Part shown: piece by piece, positions 7,930 to 15,981 of the stretch
Layout of the letters: each line of letters begins with the position of its first letter
How positions within the stretch are numbered: the first letter of the stretch is position 1
Position numbers and translations under genes: made by a program
The notes under the pieces: generated by a model
What the model saw: only the letters and a program-made list of their open reading frames with translations
The model's database searches: none
What the model was told of the DNA's origin: nothing
Source of the DNA: Terrimesophilobacter sp964651535
GTDB lineage: Bacteria > Actinomycetota > Actinomycetes > Actinomycetales > Microbacteriaceae
DNA: 64,000 nucleotides
Assembly (NCBI GenBank): GCA_964651535.1
Contig: CAZYYE010000002.1
Location: forward strand, 806,001 to 870,000
Reading direction: 5' to 3'

Positions 7930-9198
7930 CTAGCCGTTCAGTATGCCGTTGATCTTCTCGTCGAGCGCTTTCGCGAGCGCTGGAATGTCGCCGCCCTGGG
8001 CGATCTGCACGAAGAAGTCGGTCAACGCACCCGATGCTTCGACATCGGCCCACTTGGGTGATGCCGGGGTGAGGCGCGCGTTGCCTGCGGCCGATGAGAT
8101 CGCTTGAGCGACCTCATCCGTTCCCAGAGTGTTCGCGAGCGAGACCTTGGCGGGAACGAGCCCGTTCTTGCCGTAGATCGTCTGGAACTCGTCGCTCAGG
8201 ATGATCGCGAGCGCCTTCGTCGCCAGTCCCGGGTGCGCAGACTTCGCCGCGACGGCGATGTTCGACCCGCCCGCGAAGACCTGCGCGGCTCCGCCGTTCG
8301 CACCCGGCAGCGCGTACACGCCGAGGTTCGATTCCTGGTCCGGGCATCCGGGAGTCTCGGCGTCCGCCGGGGCGAGGATCGACCACTTGACCCAGCTGGG
8401 CGCGGAGAGCTGCAGGCTCGTCCCCTCGCAGAATCCGACCTGCGGGTTGGTTTCGTTCGCATCCTTCGGAGCGCTCGAAGCCTTCGTCATGAGCTCCTGA
8501 ACCTGCTCAAGCCCCTTGATCGAGCCGGCCGAGGAGAACTGCGACGACCACGTGCCGTCCGCGAACGTCGCAACCTCTCCGCCGTTCTCCCAAATGAAGG
8601 GGAGCGCGTTGTACCAGTCCTGGCCCGGCCACCAGATTCCGGACTTGCCCGGGTTGTCTGCGGCGAGTTTCTCGGCGTTCGAGATGTACTCGGCGAGCGT
8701 CGTCGGTACTGACAGTCCGGATGCGTCGAGTGCCGCCTTGTTGTAGAACACGAGGCGCGAACCGGAGTAGAGCGGTGCCGCGTAGAACTTTCCGTCGTAG
8801 CTGCCGGCCTCGACGAAGCCTGGAAGCAGGTCGTCCCCGCCGAGGGCTTCGAACTGGTCGGTCAGGTCGAGGAACGCGCCGGACGACGTGAACGCTGCCG
8901 CCTGAGTGTTCCCGACTTCGACGACATCCGGGCTGTCGCTTCCCGACAGGCTCGTGGTGAGCTTGTCGACGAGTCCCGTCCAGGACTGTTCCTCGATCGT
9001 GAGGGTCGAACCGGGGTTCTCCGCCTCGAATGTGGTCTTCAGGTAGTCGCGAGCCTCCTGCGGAGTATCGGTTCCCACCAGCCAGACGCGAATGTCGGCG
9101 GGTCCCTCGTCGGCGGCGGGCGTGGTCCCACCTCCGGCGCAACCCGCGAGAGTTATCGCAGCAGCAGCGGCGATCGCCGCGAAGCTGAGCTTCCTCAT
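7930..9198 (-). CDS. Sugar ABC transporter substrate-binding lipoprotein
   Basis: 422 residues, family 1 extracellular solute-binding protein. The signal peptide ends in the lipobox LAGC (Cys about 20), so it should be lipid-anchored on the outer face of the membrane. The mature part has the usual two-lobe pattern (IRVWLVGTDTP near the start, TIEEQSWTGLVDKL, TLAEYISNAEKL). AAAGGAAC precedes the ATG at 9198. It lies between the ROK repressor gene and the permeases. A GlcNAc-like or chito-oligosaccharide ligand is inferred from nagA, nagB and the ROK kinase, not from binding residues. Confidence 0.9.
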   Translation of the reverse strand: MRKLSFAAIAAAAAITLAGCAGGGTTPAADEGPADIRVWLVGTDTPQEARDYLKTTFEAENPGSTLTIEEQSWTGLVDKLTTSLSGSDSPDVVEVGNTQAAAFTSSGAFLDLTDQFEALGGDDLLPGFVEAGSYDGKFYAAPLYSGSRLVFYNKAALDASGLSVPTTLAEYISNAEKLAADNPGKSGIWWPGQDWYNALPFIWENGGEVATFADGTWSSQFSSAGSIKGLEQVQELMTKASSAPKDANETNPQVGFCEGTSLQLSAPSWVKWSILAPADAETPGCPDQESNLGVYALPGANGGAAQVFAGGSNIAVAAKSAHPGLATKALAIILSDEFQTIYGKNGLVPAKVSLANTLGTDEVAQAISSAAGNARLTPASPKWADVEASGALTDFFVQIAQGGDIPALAKALDEKINGILNG

Positions 9199-9206
9199 CT
9201 TGTGTT

Positions 9207-9224
9207 CCTTTCCTAGGGCGATGG
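9207..9224 (-). repeat. 18-base leader repeat, copy 2
   Basis: Identical to 7846-7863. Here it holds the ribosome binding site region of the binding-protein gene, 8 bases before its start. The two copies suggest that the leader was duplicated within the operon. Confidence 0.7.
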
Positions 9225-9261
9225 TGTCAGCGAGCTGCTGGACACCCCGTGGTGCGTGGGG

Positions 9262-10482
9262 TCATGAAACCCCGAGTTGCCCGGACAGGACCATGACGGC
9301 AGCGCCGCGCATGACGATGTCCTCTCCGAGCGTCGTCATCCGCAACGTGAGATCGCCATGGAACTCGGCCATCGTTCGGTTGCGGAGCGTCTCGATCGTC
9401 GCGCTCGCAAGCGGACCATCGAGAAGTTGGGGCGGACCACTCAACACGATCTCAGCGAGATTGAGTGCTCCGACGACGGGGGCGAGAGCGATGCCGAGGT
9501 GGCGTCCCGCCTCCGTGAGGATGTTTTCCCGCGGTGTGCCCGCCGCGTCGGCGTGCGCGAGGGCGGCGTCGAGTCGCGGCGCGGCGAGCCAGGTCTCGAG
9601 GCACCCTGCCTTTCCGCACACGCACGGCAGGCCGTCCTGCGTGCCGACGACGACGTGGCCGATCTCGCCTGCCGCGAAGCGGCTGCCGAAGAGCGGCGTT
9701 CCTCCGACAAGCAGTCCTGCGCCGACGCCGTGGCCGACTTTGACGAGCATCATGTCGCGGTTAGCCCCGCCGAAGCTGTGCTCTGCGAGTACCGCCGCGT
9801 TCGCGTCGTTTGCGACGACGACGGGAAGAGCGAAACGGGTTTCCAGGATCTCCTGCAGCGGTTCGTTCGTCCAGCCCAGGTTCGGCGCGGAAAGCACGGT
9901 GCCGTTCAAATCCACGATGCCCGGGGAGCCGACACCGATCCCGAGGATGGGGCTCGAGGCGAGCGCGACGAGTTGGCCGACGAGTTCGGAAACCTTTGCC
10001 GTCACGTCCGTTCCCGTGCTCCCGGCGAGTGCGATCTCACGGCGCTCGAGGATCGTGCCGTCGATGTCGAGGAGCGCTCCGCGGAACAGCGCGTAGTCGC
10101 TCAGGTCGATTCCGACGATCTGGAATGCGTCGCGGTTGATGTCGAGGAGGGTTGCCGGCTTCCCTGGGCGCGCGTCCTCGCGCTGGCCGGTTTCGACGAT
10201 GAGGCCCTCGTTGATGAACTCCCCCACGAGGACAGAAATTGTCACGCGCGTGAGCCCTGTGCTCCGGGCGATATCGGCGCGGCTTTGCTGGCCGGAATGG
10301 TAGAGGGTCTGGAGGACGAGAGACCGGTTGTGGTTTCGTGCGTGTTCCGGCAGCACTTTCGCGCTCGGGCGCAGCGCACGGCCGGAGGCGAACCCCTGGG
10401 TCGTGTGGTCCGCGAAGCCGGATCCGCGAGTCGCCTGGACGATCTTCGGAGGGAGGCTTCGCTGCGCTCCCGCTGCAGTCAT
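9262..10482 (-). CDS. ROK-family transcriptional repressor (NagC/XylR type)
   Basis: 406 residues. An N-terminal winged helix-turn-helix (SRADIARSTGLTRVTISVLV, about residues 65-90) is followed by a ROK sugar-binding domain with the zinc motif CVCGKAGCLE. Such proteins repress sugar operons until the sugar or sugar phosphate binds. It heads the operon of binding protein, permeases, kinase and nagB, so it likely controls itself and the rest. The ATG at 10482 is favoured because a promoter (TGGACA-N17-TTTACT) ends 6 bases before it, consistent with a leaderless mRNA; there is no ribosome binding site. A longer frame to 10605 would run through this promoter. Confidence 0.87.
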   Translation of the reverse strand: MTAAGAQRSLPPKIVQATRGSGFADHTTQGFASGRALRPSAKVLPEHARNHNRSLVLQTLYHSGQQSRADIARSTGLTRVTISVLVGEFINEGLIVETGQREDARPGKPATLLDINRDAFQIVGIDLSDYALFRGALLDIDGTILERREIALAGSTGTDVTAKVSELVGQLVALASSPILGIGVGSPGIVDLNGTVLSAPNLGWTNEPLQEILETRFALPVVVANDANAAVLAEHSFGGANRDMMLVKVGHGVGAGLLVGGTPLFGSRFAAGEIGHVVVGTQDGLPCVCGKAGCLETWLAAPRLDAALAHADAAGTPRENILTEAGRHLGIALAPVVGALNLAEIVLSGPPQLLDGPLASATIETLRNRTMAEFHGDLTLRMTTLGEDIVMRGAAVMVLSGQLGVS

Positions 10483-10517
10483 TTTGTTAGTAAAGCGTAC
10501 AAACAAACTTTTGTCCA
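10483..10517 (-). promoter_or_regulatory. Promoter and probable ROK operator of the amino-sugar operon
   Basis: On the minus strand, -35 TGGACA (10517-10512), 17-base spacer, -10 TTTACT (10494-10489), then 6 bases to the ATG. Arms TTTGTT and AACAAA, 13 bases apart (10483-10488 and 10502-10507), overlap the -10 box. This AT-rich palindrome in GC-rich DNA is where a ROK repressor would block transcription. Confidence 0.65.
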
Positions 10518-10605
10518 GTCTTGAACCGCAGGTTTCTCGACGTGGTCCGCCCGCGGCCACCTCCGTTTCGAGGCGCGGCAGAAGGCGGGCTCGCACGCGC
10601 AACAC

Positions 10606-10656
10606 GCGACCGGTGCAGCGGGAGACCCCTCAGGGCCGCCTCGTTGCACCGGTCGC
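10606..10656 (-). terminator. Stem-loop terminator after the subtilase gene
   Basis: A perfect 12-bp stem (GCGACCGGTGCA at 10606-10617 with its complement at 10645-10656) that extends inward by about five more pairs including wobbles. It begins 20 bases after the subtilase stop. There is no strong T-run. Confidence 0.7.
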
Positions 10657-10675
10657 TGCGACTGGCGCGCCTTTG

Positions 10676-13600
10676 CTAGAACAGAATCAGCAGGTATCTC
10701 GTCGGGCTCGTCGATCCTTCGACTGCCGCATCGTCCGGTGTGAACACCGCCTGAACCCGGTAGAGCCCGCTGCTCTGCTTCGGCAGTGTGTACGAGACGG
10801 TGCCATTGTCGGCGGCCGTGAGAATTATCGTCGAGACGGTGCTGCCGTTGACCCGAATCGCGACGCTCCCCGTTGGCGGTCCGGATGCCCCCGACGTGAC
10901 CGTGACATTCGCGGTCGTCGTTTGCCAGGAGAACCCGATGAACCGGTTCAGGCTCAGCGCAGTCGAGGACGTGAACGGAACCGTCACGGGCGCGGACACC
11001 GCGGTGCCAGGCGGAAGGTCGCGCTTCGTCGCGGTCACCACGACCGTGAGCTGCTTGCCCTGATCCGACGCCGCGATCCGGTAGCGCCGGGAGTCCGCCC
11101 CCGGAATGTCCACGCCGTCAGCCTGCCACTGGTAGGCGAAGCGCAGCCCGCTGACATCCCACGATCCGGGATTCGCCGTGAGCCTCTTCCCCACCTTGAC
11201 GGTCCCCGAAATCGTCGGCGGCGACGTGTTGATGGGCGTGCCCGGCAACACGACATCGCCCGTCGTCACCGTCAGGAGCGTTTGCGCCCCCGTGTCGCCG
11301 TACCCGATGATCCCGAGGTAGCTGCTGTGCGCCTCAAGGGCGCTCCAGCTCGCAGTGTACGTGAACGGCACGCCCTGGACGCCGGGGATCACCGCGGGAT
11401 CGAGCCCGATCGGCGCGCCGCTCTCCGTCACCGAATAGGTGCGGAAGTCGAACGCCGTCGTCGGGTTCGCCGAATAGATGTCGACGTACACGAGGTAGTC
11501 GGCGGCATCCGGATTCACAATGTCCACGCGCTCGTCCGCGGATGCCGTCGCGGACTGCCAGCCCGCGACCGGGGTCCCGGTCGAATCGAGCTGGTACACC
11601 GTGAGGTCGAGGTCCGCGGTGTCATCGATCGCGTCGAGGTCGAATCGGGCGAGAACGGTGCCGCTCGGGACCGTGACCGTGTACTCGAAGAAATCACCCG
11701 TCGTTCCCGAGCCGGAGTGCTCGGTTTCGACGCCCGTCGGGTCAGGCTGGAGGACACCGAGGCTCAAGCCCGTCGAGGTGAGCGGGATATCCGCGTCCGA
11801 CCCGGGAGTGACCGTGATGCCGACCGATCCGTAGGCTCCTTCGCCTGCGACGTTCTCCGGCGCCACGATGGCAACCGGCTGAATGGCCACGGGCGAGCGG
11901 ACGACAGTGCTCCCGCTCGTCCAGGTGAGTGCGCCAGTGGCAAACGTCTCGAGCGGGGCGGTCGTTCGCGTGAACGTGACCGTGTAGCTCGCGGTGTCGC
12001 CAGCGCTCGCAAAGCTGAGCGTCGACGGTGTGACCACCGCGTCGATTCCGGGCACCGAGATCGACGCCGTGAACGTACCCGGCTGTGTCGCCGTCACGGT
12101 CCTCGTGATCGTCTCCGGCGCCGTGAGGGCGCCGATCGCGATCGAGGCAAGGTTCAGGTTGCTGGGGTCGACAGGCGGCGCACCGACGTCGTATCCGATT
12201 CCCTGGATGTATGAGAGCCAGTCGTTCACACCGTTCAGGTACAGGAGACCAGGCTCGAAGTACTTCGTCGGGTCGACGTGGCCGGCGCCCTGCACGAACG
12301 GATCCGCCACCGGATCCCCGTTTCCGTCCACCGTGTTGTACGCGCTCGTCATCATGGCCGACTTGATCTCCGAGGCAGACGCGGTCGGGGATGCCCCGAG
12401 GTACAGCGCGGCAAGTCCGCTGATGTGCGGCGCGGCCATCGACGTCCCCGACAGGAACTGGAACGTCGGTGAAGCGCCCGCCGCGTTCGCACCATCCGCG
12501 ATGATGGCGACGCCCGGCGCTGAGATGTCAGGCTTCAGGATGTCGCTCCCATCCGCGAGCACCGGCCCGCGCGAGGAGAATCCGGCCACCTGAGGGGTCG
12601 GCGGTTCGATGCCCGTGGAGTTTCCTGCCGCGAAACTCGCCGTTGCCCCCGGGGTCGCCGCATAGGCCATGACCGCATCGTGGAACTGGGCATCCAGGTG
12701 GATGGTCGGAACCGAGTGGTTGTCGAGATCCGTCGAACCGGGCGAGACATTCACGAGGATCATCCCGATGCCGCCGGCCCTGGCGACCTCGGCCGATTTG
12801 TCGACTCGCGCGATCACGCCGCGCTCGCACACGACGATCTTGCCCTCGGTCAGTGTCGGGTCGAGCGTGTCGGCGAAGCACAGGTTCGCGTTTGCCGCGC
12901 CCGCGAGCTTCACGCTGTCCGCAAGAACAAGGTCGCCGGTCAGCGGCGGCGCGCCGGGGGTCATGTCGACGGTGACCGATGCTCCCGCCATCGCGACCCC
13001 GTTTCCGAGCGTCACGGTGGCTTCGTAACTCGGGATCGTGCTCGCGGCCACTGTGGTGATCCAGGGCGACGCGTTGTCAAGAGTGGACGAACCCGGCCCG
13101 TCGTTGCCCGCTGACGCCGAGACGAAGATCCCCGCGGCCGCGGCGTTGAGGAACGCCTGATCGGTGAGGGACACCGTGGTTTGCGCCGCTCCGCCGCCAA
13201 TCGAGAAGCTGATGACGTCGACGCCGTCGCTGATCGCGGCGTTGATCGCTGCGAGGATGTCCGACGTGGCGCAACCGTCATCGGTGGTTACATTCGGATC
13301 CGTTCCGGACCAGCACACTTTGTACGTCGAGATCTTCGCCGCGGGGGCGACGCCCGTGATGGTTCCGAAGCTTGTTCCCTCGATCGACGCCGGCACGTTC
13401 GCGTTTCCCGCCGCCGTGCTGGAGGTGTGAGATCCGTGGCCGTCGCCGTCGCGCGGGGACAAGTACTCGCCGATCGCCGCACTGCCGATGTTCGCCGCGC
13501 CGAATCCGTCGACGAAGTACTGAGCGCCGATGATCTTCGTGTTGCAGTCCGATGCGGCGAACTGTTCGCCGGCTTCGCACGTGCCATGGAACGTGGCGCC

Positions 13601-14260
13601 GTCACCCTTCACGAAGTTGATGGTCGACCCGCTCAAGTAAGGGTCCGAGCCCGGCGTCGTGCCGAGTGGCGCTCCCGCGAAGGACGGGTTCTCCGGTGCG
13701 ATTCCGGTATCGATCATCCCGACGACGACGCCCTCGCCCGCGTGCTCCACGCCCCCGAGGTCGGCCCACACGCCATCCGGCCCGTCCAGGCCGAGGAACG
13801 ACGTCGACGGTACGGCGGTGATCTTGCGCATTTCATCCGGGACGATGCTCGCGACTTTCTTGTCTGCCGCGAGTTCCATCGCCTGCTTCGCGGAGAGGTT
13901 CGCCGAAAAGCCGTTGAGGGCGAGCGTGTAGGAGTATTCGATCTGGGCACCGACGGAGGCCGCGACCTCCTTCTGCTGCTGCTCGAGGTAGTCGGAGTAG
14001 TTCTCAACCGAGCGGTTGTCCGCGTTGAGCTGCTTGCCCGACTTCGGCGTCGTCGGCGCGAACCCGTTCGTTCCGCCGCGGTACGTTGCGGCGGCGTCAT
14101 CCACGAGGGTGACGACGTAGCGCCCCGGGGTGAACGTGGTTTGGTGGTGGCCGCCGATGGATGTGGGTGCGGCGGCAGCCCCGAGCGCGGTTCCCGCGAT
14201 GAGGCCTGAGGCGATGAGTGCGCTGGTGGCGACTCCCGCGACGAACTGGCGAATGCTCAC
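10676..14260 (-). CDS. Secreted subtilisin-like serine protease with PA and Ig-like domains
   Basis: 1194 residues. Order of parts: Sec signal peptide (to about residue 31), I9-type propeptide (GRYVVTLVDD onward), then an S8 catalytic domain with Asp about 184 (GMIDTG), His about 275 (GDGHGSHT), oxyanion Asn about 386 (SAGNDG) and Ser about 607 (SGTSMAAPH). A protease-associated domain of about 150 residues is inserted before the Ser motif. The C-terminal half has beta-sandwich regions, one like a bacterial pre-peptidase domain, then two Ig-like repeats. No sortase motif or membrane anchor is seen, so it is probably released. GTG at 14260 is chosen for its GAGAGGG site; an upstream extension lacks signal-peptide character. 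Confidence 0.92.
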   Translation of the reverse strand: MSIRQFVAGVATSALIASGLIAGTALGAAAAPTSIGGHHQTTFTPGRYVVTLVDDAAATYRGGTNGFAPTTPKSGKQLNADNRSVENYSDYLEQQQKEVAASVGAQIEYSYTLALNGFSANLSAKQAMELAADKKVASIVPDEMRKITAVPSTSFLGLDGPDGVWADLGGVEHAGEGVVVGMIDTGIAPENPSFAGAPLGTTPGSDPYLSGSTINFVKGDGATFHGTCEAGEQFAASDCNTKIIGAQYFVDGFGAANIGSAAIGEYLSPRDGDGHGSHTSSTAAGNANVPASIEGTSFGTITGVAPAAKISTYKVCWSGTDPNVTTDDGCATSDILAAINAAISDGVDVISFSIGGGAAQTTVSLTDQAFLNAAAAGIFVSASAGNDGPGSSTLDNASPWITTVAASTIPSYEATVTLGNGVAMAGASVTVDMTPGAPPLTGDLVLADSVKLAGAANANLCFADTLDPTLTEGKIVVCERGVIARVDKSAEVARAGGIGMILVNVSPGSTDLDNHSVPTIHLDAQFHDAVMAYAATPGATASFAAGNSTGIEPPTPQVAGFSSRGPVLADGSDILKPDISAPGVAIIADGANAAGASPTFQFLSGTSMAAPHISGLAALYLGASPTASASEIKSAMMTSAYNTVDGNGDPVADPFVQGAGHVDPTKYFEPGLLYLNGVNDWLSYIQGIGYDVGAPPVDPSNLNLASIAIGALTAPETITRTVTATQPGTFTASISVPGIDAVVTPSTLSFASAGDTASYTVTFTRTTAPLETFATGALTWTSGSTVVRSPVAIQPVAIVAPENVAGEGAYGSVGITVTPGSDADIPLTSTGLSLGVLQPDPTGVETEHSGSGTTGDFFEYTVTVPSGTVLARFDLDAIDDTADLDLTVYQLDSTGTPVAGWQSATASADERVDIVNPDAADYLVYVDIYSANPTTAFDFRTYSVTESGAPIGLDPAVIPGVQGVPFTYTASWSALEAHSSYLGIIGYGDTGAQTLLTVTTGDVVLPGTPINTSPPTISGTVKVGKRLTANPGSWDVSGLRFAYQWQADGVDIPGADSRRYRIAASDQGKQLTVVVTATKRDLPPGTAVSAPVTVPFTSSTALSLNRFIGFSWQTTTANVTVTSGASGPPTGSVAIRVNGSTVSTIILTAADNGTVSYTLPKQSSGLYRVQAVFTPDDAAVEGSTSPTRYLLILF

Positions 14261-14368
14261 GATCGTGTCCCTCTCTGAACAGCACGGTATTTGCTGCAGT
14301 CGGGTCTGCGCGTGAAATTGACGATAAACCCGTTCTACCCCCATAAGGGGCACTTCGTTACCAATCCG

Positions 14369-15673
14369 TTACGTATTTGTGACTTTCTCACCGTTTCGGC
14401 GGATGCGCCGCACGCTGAGCGACTCGCGCTCGTTGAGCAGCTCGGGGGCGAACCCGGCAGCCTGCTTGTACCGGGCGGCGATGGAGGACAACTCATCCGG
14501 TGAAACCACGTCGTGGATGTGGGAGAAACCCTCCGGCGCGCGCTCGAACGCGAGCTGCATGACGCGCTCGGGACCGAGTTCGCGATTGCTGAGCGTCAAA
14601 GCCGACGTCAGCGGGAGTCGGGCGGCCTCGTAGCGGGAAAGCGCCTCGGCCGCCGTCTCAGCGGTCGCCAGTTCGCGCGCGAGCGTGCGCGCGTCGATGA
14701 TGACCTGCGACGCGCCATTGGACCCGATCGGATACATCGGGTGCGCGGCATCCCCCAGGAGCGTCTGGTGGCCGAAGGTCCAGCGCGCGACCGGATTCCG
14801 ATCGACCATCGGATACCGAAGCAGCTGGGTGGCGGAAGCAATGGTGGCCGGCACATCCAGCCAGCCGAAGTCCCAATCGCGAAACTCGCGAGCCACCTCC
14901 ACCGGATCAACCGAATGAGTCCAGCTGTTCTCGCCCGGGCCATCATCGAGCACTCGTCGTTCCGCGATGACGTTGAGCCGCACGAGACCGCGATGGTCAC
15001 CATCGTCCATGGTGCCCGAGAGAGGATAGGCGACGAATTTCTGTTGGCCGTCTCCCGCCATGATCATGGTTCGCCCGTCCAGAAACGGCTTCACCCACGC
15101 CGTGCCCCGCCAGAGCATGAGGCCGTTCCACACGGGGTCGCCCTGGTCCGGATACCGGCGGGCGCGCAGGGTGCTGTGGATTCCGTCCGCGCCGACCACG
15201 ACATCCGCGTGAACGACGCGCTCGCCCCCATCGTGCGAGCGGAGCACGACGTCCTCCCCGCCCGCGGGCGTTGCCGACGGGTTCGCAGACCGCACCGTGG
15301 ATCCGAGAACGATCGATCCGGGCAGCGCGCGCTCCACGGCATCGCGGAGGAGCATCTGCAGTTCGCCGCGGTGCACCGAGTATTGCGGCCACCGGTAGCC
15401 GGCATCGATGCCTCGGGGCTCCGACCAGATTTCCTGGCCGAAGCGGTTGAAATACGTCAGTCGGCTGGTGGCAACGCCGAGTTTTGAAAGCTCATCACCG
15501 AGCCCCAACTCGGTGAGTTCGCGAACGGCATGCGGCAGCAGATTGATTCCGACGCCGAGCGGGCGAAGCTCGGTCACGCTCTCGTACACGGCGACATCCC
15601 GGATTCCCGCCGCATGCAGCGACAGGGCGGTTGTGAGCCCGCCGATTCCCGCGCCGGCGATCGCCACCCTCAT
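14369..15673 (-). CDS. FAD-dependent aromatic-ring monooxygenase, PhzS/UbiH-like
   Basis: 434 residues. The N-terminal GAGIGG dinucleotide motif binds FAD, GADGIHSTLR is the second (DG) motif, and LLGDAAHPMYPIGSNGASQ is the third (GD) motif. The last stretch is very like PhzS-type flavin hydroxylases, which hydroxylate aromatic carboxylic acids using NADH and O2. Its ATG overlaps the NIPSNAP-like gene stop (ATGA), so it is the third gene of the TetR-linked operon. The substrate is not known; the partners (amidohydrolase, NIPSNAP) suggest degradation of an amide- or aryl-containing compound. Confidence 0.87.
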   Translation of the reverse strand: MRVAIAGAGIGGLTTALSLHAAGIRDVAVYESVTELRPLGVGINLLPHAVRELTELGLGDELSKLGVATSRLTYFNRFGQEIWSEPRGIDAGYRWPQYSVHRGELQMLLRDAVERALPGSIVLGSTVRSANPSATPAGGEDVVLRSHDGGERVVHADVVVGADGIHSTLRARRYPDQGDPVWNGLMLWRGTAWVKPFLDGRTMIMAGDGQQKFVAYPLSGTMDDGDHRGLVRLNVIAERRVLDDGPGENSWTHSVDPVEVAREFRDWDFGWLDVPATIASATQLLRYPMVDRNPVARWTFGHQTLLGDAAHPMYPIGSNGASQVIIDARTLARELATAETAAEALSRYEAARLPLTSALTLSNRELGPERVMQLAFERAPEGFSHIHDVVSPDELSSIAARYKQAAGFAPELLNERESLSVRRIRRNGEKVTNT

Positions 15674-15981
15674 GACATCGCCCCGGATACCGTCATGACG
15701 ATTTGCACCCTCCGCTCCGCCACGCGCTCGGGAATCGCCGCCATGACCGCAGCGCGCTCCGCGGAATCCAGATACCGCGACTCGACCTCCGCGAAGGTCT
15801 CGGGGGAACCCTCCACGCCGACGGCCCACATGAACTCGTTCGTTTCGGGGATGCCGTACGCGAACTCGATGGAGAATCCACAAGCCAGTCGAAGTTCTCG
15901 CATGACCGACGCCCACCACTCGACAAACGCCGCGAACTCCCCCTCGTGGATCGTGTACCTGCGGAGCTGGATTGTTTTCAA
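15670..15981 (-). CDS. NIPSNAP-like small protein
   Basis: 103 residues, beginning MKTIQLRRYTI and resembling the dimeric alpha/beta-barrel NIPSNAP family, often found in catabolic operons without a firm function. The start is TTG at 15981, supported by AAGGAGCG at the right distance and a 4-base overlap (TTGA) with the amidohydrolase stop. Its own stop overlaps the monooxygenase start. A role as a small accessory or lyase subunit is inferred only. Confidence 0.75.
   Translation of the reverse strand: MKTIQLRRYTIHEGEFAAFVEWWASVMRELRLACGFSIEFAYGIPETNEFMWAVGVEGSPETFAEVESRYLDSAERAAVMAAIPERVAERRVQIVMTVSGAMS

Noticed and set aside
10328..12214. Long plus-strand frame across the ROK gene and subtilase gene
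   Set aside because: It crosses two genes and a terminator on the other strand and is Arg/Asp-rich with no domain.
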